Origin: Acidobacteriota bacterium
Lineage (GTDB): Bacteria > Acidobacteriota > Blastocatellia > Pyrinomonadales > Pyrinomonadaceae
Direction: 5' to 3'
Assembly: GCA_003222935.1 (NCBI GenBank)
Contig: QHXL01000326.1
Location: 1 to 10,049, forward strand
DNA: 10,049 nucleotides
Shown: in pieces, positions 7,213 through 10,049 of the stretch
Layout of the letters: every line of letters begins with the position of its first letter
Numbering within the stretch: the stretch's first letter is position 1
Program-made: the position numbers and the translations under genes
The notes under the pieces: model-generated
What the model was told of the DNA's origin: nothing
The model's database searches: none
The model's input: only the letters and a program-made list of their open reading frames with translations

Positions 7213-7745
7213 TTTCAAAGAGCGGAATTGGCTGGACACACGGTCCCGAATCGTGCGCCCGGGGTTGGCATAGCCCACACCGATTTCAGATCGCGGTAAG
7301 GTTCTACCAAAAGTTTTGCATCATTCGAATTCGCCCACGTTTGGTTCCCGTGTCCCACTTTCCAGCATCAGGGGATCATCCCACCACTTGTTCGGTACTT
7401 ACTTATTTCAACTCCGCCGGATTGCGCCCCAGGCAACGTACTGGGCGAAGTTACCGTGAGGCGCAAACTAGCGAAGGTCGCCGGGGTGAGGACCAAATCC
7501 GAAACGGGATTTCCACCTGATCCCTCCAGCCGACATTGCCCCCTCTTTCAGCTGGTTCGAACTAAACGCCACATGCGAGTGTTCGCGATTTTCTTGCCAT
7601 TTGTCGGACCTTGCCAATAAAATCCTGCTAGCCCGAAAACGACAGCGGCGCTTGACGACGACGGGCAATATACTCACCAGGCACTCAGAAGTCCTTAGAA
7701 CGTTCTCAAAGTTTTATTAACCAGTTCTTAGGTACCGTTGTATTT
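7213..7745. other. Intergenic region without a supported gene
   Basis: About 530 bases lie between the inverted repeat and the winged-helix gene. Short open frames on both strands lack ribosome sites and recognisable protein features, and their composition looks like non-coding translation. Small structures seen are GGGAT-C-ATCCC at 7372-7382, AAATCC/GGATTT at 7494-7511, and a palindrome at 7697-7706 listed separately. A TTGACG (7652-7657) and TATACT (7669-7674) are only 11 bases apart, too close for a standard promoter. The promoter of the downstream gene should lie in the last 100 bases or so but is not clear. Confidence 0.6.
7693..7732. promoter_or_regulatory. Palindromic candidate operator upstream of the winged-helix regulator
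   Basis: AGAACGTTCT at 7697-7706 is a perfect 10-bp palindrome. In addition, CCTTAGAAC (7693-7701) and GTTCTTAGG (7724-7732) form a larger inverted repeat with one mismatch, so GTTCT recurs at 7702-7706 and 7724-7728. The site lies 14 to 53 bases before ATG 7746, where an autoregulatory or other regulator site would be plausible. There is no direct evidence of binding, and CadC/OmpR-type winged helices more often use direct repeats. Confidence 0.3.
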
Positions 7746-10049
7746 ATGCCTCATAGCAACATGCTCTGCTACGAATTTGGTCCATTCAAACTCAATGCGG
7801 ATCACCGCACTCTAACGCGCGATGGTTCGCCCGTTTCACTGAGAGCCAAGGCCGCTGACGTTTTGCTGGTCCTACTCAAGAACGCCGGCGAGTTGGTGGA
7901 TAAGGACGCGTTGATGGCCGAAGTCTGGCCGGAGGCGTTCGTAGAAGAATCCAATCTAAGCCAATGCATTTTCATCTTGCGGCGGGCGCTCGGCGATCAG
8001 AGATCTGACGCTCAATATATTGAAACTGTCGCGAAGCGCGGTTATCGCTTCACGGCTCCCGTCAAAGTTGCCCAACTCGCAACAGCCTCAGCGAACGGGA
8101 AAAAGACAGGTGAAGCTGAGCGGTCTCCGAGACTTGCTGTCCTGCCATTCATAAACTCGAGTGGTGATTCGAATCTCGAGTACTTAGCTGATGGTATCGG
8201 CGACAACTTGATCAACAGTCTGTCGCAGATCTCGAAGTTGCGAGTGATGTCGCGAAGTTCTGTATATCGATATAGGGCGGGAAACAGCGATCCGAAATTG
8301 ATCGCGAAGGAGTTGGGTGTTGATGCAATTCTGCTGGGCAAGATTAGTTCACTGCCAACAGGTTTAGTAATCAACGTTGAGCTGGTTGACGCTCAAAACG
8401 GGTGGCAATTATGGGGACACACCTTCGAGTGTGAGTTGAGTGACATCGTCGAGATTCAGCATGAGATTGTCCGTCAGATCACGGCGTCGTTGAAATTGAC
8501 GCTAACAGGTGATGAAGAAAAACGAATCACGGCGCGCTACACGGACAACTCTGATGCCTACCAGGCTTACCTGGAAGGAAGGTTTCATTGGAGTCGCTAC
8601 ACTCGAGAAGGAATTGAGCGCGCGATCGGATATTTCTGTCGAGCAATTGAACTCGATCCGAATTACGCGCTTGCGTATTCGGCTGTCATTGATTGTTACC
8701 TGAGACTGATCACCAATTACTTACCGCCAGAAACCAAGGTCGCATCAACACCAAAGTCAGAGCGGGCTTACAGTAAGCAGAAAGCTCATGCAGATGGTCC
8801 ACCTCACTTATCTATAGATTCTGAGTCGAGGGTTAAGCTTCGTCACGAGTGGGATTGGAAAGGCGCTGAACGCGAACTGAGACGAGCGAATGAATTGAGG
8901 GCGTACTATCCTGCCGCTCACCAATGGTACGCCGCATTCTTATTCGTTCGGCAAATGTATCAAGTTTCTTCTAAACACGACCTCTGGGATCCGGCACCTA
9001 CATCTGTCGTATTTCCTTCCAAGATTCAATCGGGAACCTTAACCCCGAGTGAAGAAGTACAAGTGTTATGCACAATCGCCCGGGAGCAAATTGGTGTGGG
9101 AAGCTTTGAGGCAGCTCGACTGCTTCTTGAGCGATGGTTGCCAAAAGTAGGCTGGCCAAAGCTGACGAACTTAGATTCAAACACTGCCGCTGACCTACTA
9201 TTCACTTTGGGCCAATTGATCGGTTTTCTTTCTATCACTGGTCAGATTGCTAAGGGTCACAAGCGCGCCGAATCCTATCTTAGCGGGTCAATCGCAATCC
9301 TCGAGCAGTCTGGAAGTAAGGTTCCCGCTGCTGAAGCCCGGATCGAGTTGGCTCGGTGCTATTTTCGTGAAGGCTTGTTTGACGAAGCTCGCGAAATGTT
9401 AACGTTCGCTCTTGCTGAATTACCGGATGAGGAAACGGAGTTGAGGAGCTTAGGTTTGAGCATTTTCGGTTGTGTTGAGAGAGAAGCTGGTAGGTTCTAT
9501 GAGTCTCTGATGAAGTTTGAGGACGCAGCAGCAGGCGCCGGGCATTTAGTAGCCGGTCATCGTCATCTTCAAATGGCTACTACGCTTAAAGAATTGGCTA
9601 ATTTTGAATCGAAGGAAACCTATTTCCTTGAAGCGGAAGCTCACTTTCAGCAGGCCCTTTGTGAGTTTGAGGCAATCGGCAATCACAGAAACGTGGCCGC
9701 GGCGGAAAACAACTTGGGATACTTCCTACTTTGTGGTGGATTATATAAGGAAAGCGAATTTCACCTATTGCACGCACTCAAACTCTTTCAGACTTTCTCC
9801 GATGAGGTGAGAGTTGCTCAGGTAAATGAGACTTTGACTCAACTCTACATTGCTCAGAACCATCTACCCCGAGCCAAAAAAGCGATTGATAAAGCCGTTC
9901 GTTCATTGGAACGTTCCGACGGAGCTGGCCCACTGGCCGAAGCCCTGATAACGAAAGGGATGGTCGAGAGTCGGCAAGGTAACTATGCCGAAGCTCGCAA
10001 GAGTTTTGAGAGTGGTCATACTGTGGCCGAGAGATGTGGCGATAGTTAT
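7746..10049 (+). CDS. CadC-like winged-helix/TolB/TPR transcription regulator fused to a second TPR array (3' partial)
   Basis: The frame is open from ATG 7746 to the right edge: 768 codons and no stop. Residues 8-106 are an OmpR/CadC-type winged helix (YEFGPFKLNADHRTL, ESNLSQCIFILRRALGD, YIETVAKRGYRF). Residues 129-250 resemble the TolB N-terminal-like domain (RLAVLPFIN at 129-137, YLADGIGDNLI at 146-156, GVDAILLGKI at 191-200). A TPR follows at about 270-310 (AYQAYLEGRFHW, AIELDPNYALAYS), and a degraded stretch at 340-411 keeps only VKLRHEWDWKGAERELRRA and AHQWYA. From about 412 the protein matches another TPR style I associate with Acidobacteriota (TLTPSEEVQVL, ARIELARCYFREGLFDEARE, AAAENNLGYFLL, SRQGNYAEARKSF). 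No membrane segment lies between residues 107 and 128, unlike CadC, so it is probably cytoplasmic. The ribosome site is weak (TAGGT at 7729-7733, 12 bases away). The ligand and target genes are unknown. Confidence 0.9.
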   Translation, partial: MPHSNMLCYEFGPFKLNADHRTLTRDGSPVSLRAKAADVLLVLLKNAGELVDKDALMAEVWPEAFVEESNLSQCIFILRRALGDQRSDAQYIETVAKRGYRFTAPVKVAQLATASANGKKTGEAERSPRLAVLPFINSSGDSNLEYLADGIGDNLINSLSQISKLRVMSRSSVYRYRAGNSDPKLIAKELGVDAILLGKISSLPTGLVINVELVDAQNGWQLWGHTFECELSDIVEIQHEIVRQITASLKLTLTGDEEKRITARYTDNSDAYQAYLEGRFHWSRYTREGIERAIGYFCRAIELDPNYALAYSAVIDCYLRLITNYLPPETKVASTPKSERAYSKQKAHADGPPHLSIDSESRVKLRHEWDWKGAERELRRANELRAYYPAAHQWYAAFLFVRQMYQVSSKHDLWDPAPTSVVFPSKIQSGTLTPSEEVQVLCTIAREQIGVGSFEAARLLLERWLPKVGWPKLTNLDSNTAADLLFTLGQLIGFLSITGQIAKGHKRAESYLSGSIAILEQSGSKVPAAEARIELARCYFREGLFDEAREMLTFALAELPDEETELRSLGLSIFGCVEREAGRFYESLMKFEDAAAGAGHLVAGHRHLQMATTLKELANFESKETYFLEAEAHFQQALCEFEAIGNHRNVAAAENNLGYFLLCGGLYKESEFHLLHALKLFQTFSDEVRVAQVNETLTQLYIAQNHLPRAKKAIDKAVRSLERSDGAGPLAEALITKGMVESRQGNYAEARKSFESGHTVAERCGDSY

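Noticed and set aside
7096..7299. 67-codon + strand frame from GTG overlapping the kinase stop
   Set aside because: The GTGA overlap looks like translational coupling, but most of the frame is inverted repeat and spacer, with no protein features.
7179..7520. 113-codon + strand frame after the kinase
   Set aside because: It starts within the inverted repeat, has no ribosome site and no recognisable protein pattern, and its residue mix (many R, S, T and P) is typical of non-coding DNA.
7652..7674. TTGACG and TATACT as a sigma-70 promoter for the winged-helix gene
   Set aside because: The hexamers are only 11 bases apart, too close for a standard promoter.
8955..10049. A separate TPR gene starting at ATG 8955
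   Set aside because: There is no stop codon between 7746 and 8955 in this frame and no ribosome site before 8955, so one continuous gene is the simpler reading.

Overview
The window most resembles a chromosome fragment from Acidobacteriota, probably the class Blastocatellia (Pyrinomonadales-like). This assignment is an inference. It rests on three things: a TIGR02999-type ECF sigma factor placed just before a giant Ser/Thr kinase with SPDG-type propeller repeats, a soluble CadC-like winged-helix/TolB/TPR regulator, and a small secreted protein of the 'VPFGFNAG...LPAGEY' kind. No phage, transposase, CRISPR, tRNA or rRNA was seen.

Layout. (1) Bases 1-2751, + strand: the 3' part of a gene that is already open at the left edge. 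It encodes YCF48/BNR-like propeller blades, a membrane segment and a KAP-type P-loop NTPase with further membrane segments. A strong hairpin starts at its stop codon. (2) Bases 2840-3286, - strand: a small exported protein, convergent with the first gene and divergent from the next. (3) Bases 3479-4039 and 4106-7099, + strand: an ECF sigma factor and a membrane Ser/Thr kinase, 66 bp apart and probably one operon. No anti-sigma gene is visible. (4) Bases 7100-7745: no supported gene. The stretch begins with a nearly perfect 27-bp inverted repeat around a 60-bp spacer, whose left arm overlaps the last base of the kinase stop codon. A short palindrome lies just before the next gene. (5) Bases 7746-10049, + strand: a long gene open to the right edge (768 codons without a stop). 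It encodes a winged-helix DNA-binding domain, a TolB-like domain, a degenerate TPR stretch and then a second long TPR array that appears to belong to a different family.

Together the window is rich in sensing and regulation. It holds two propeller-bearing membrane proteins (the KAP NTPase and the kinase), one sigma factor and one large transcription regulator. That the sigma factor and kinase act in one pathway is suggested by adjacency and is not proven. The points most worth a second look are the propeller-KAP fusion, the long inverted repeat after the kinase, and the apparent fusion of two TPR protein families in the last gene.
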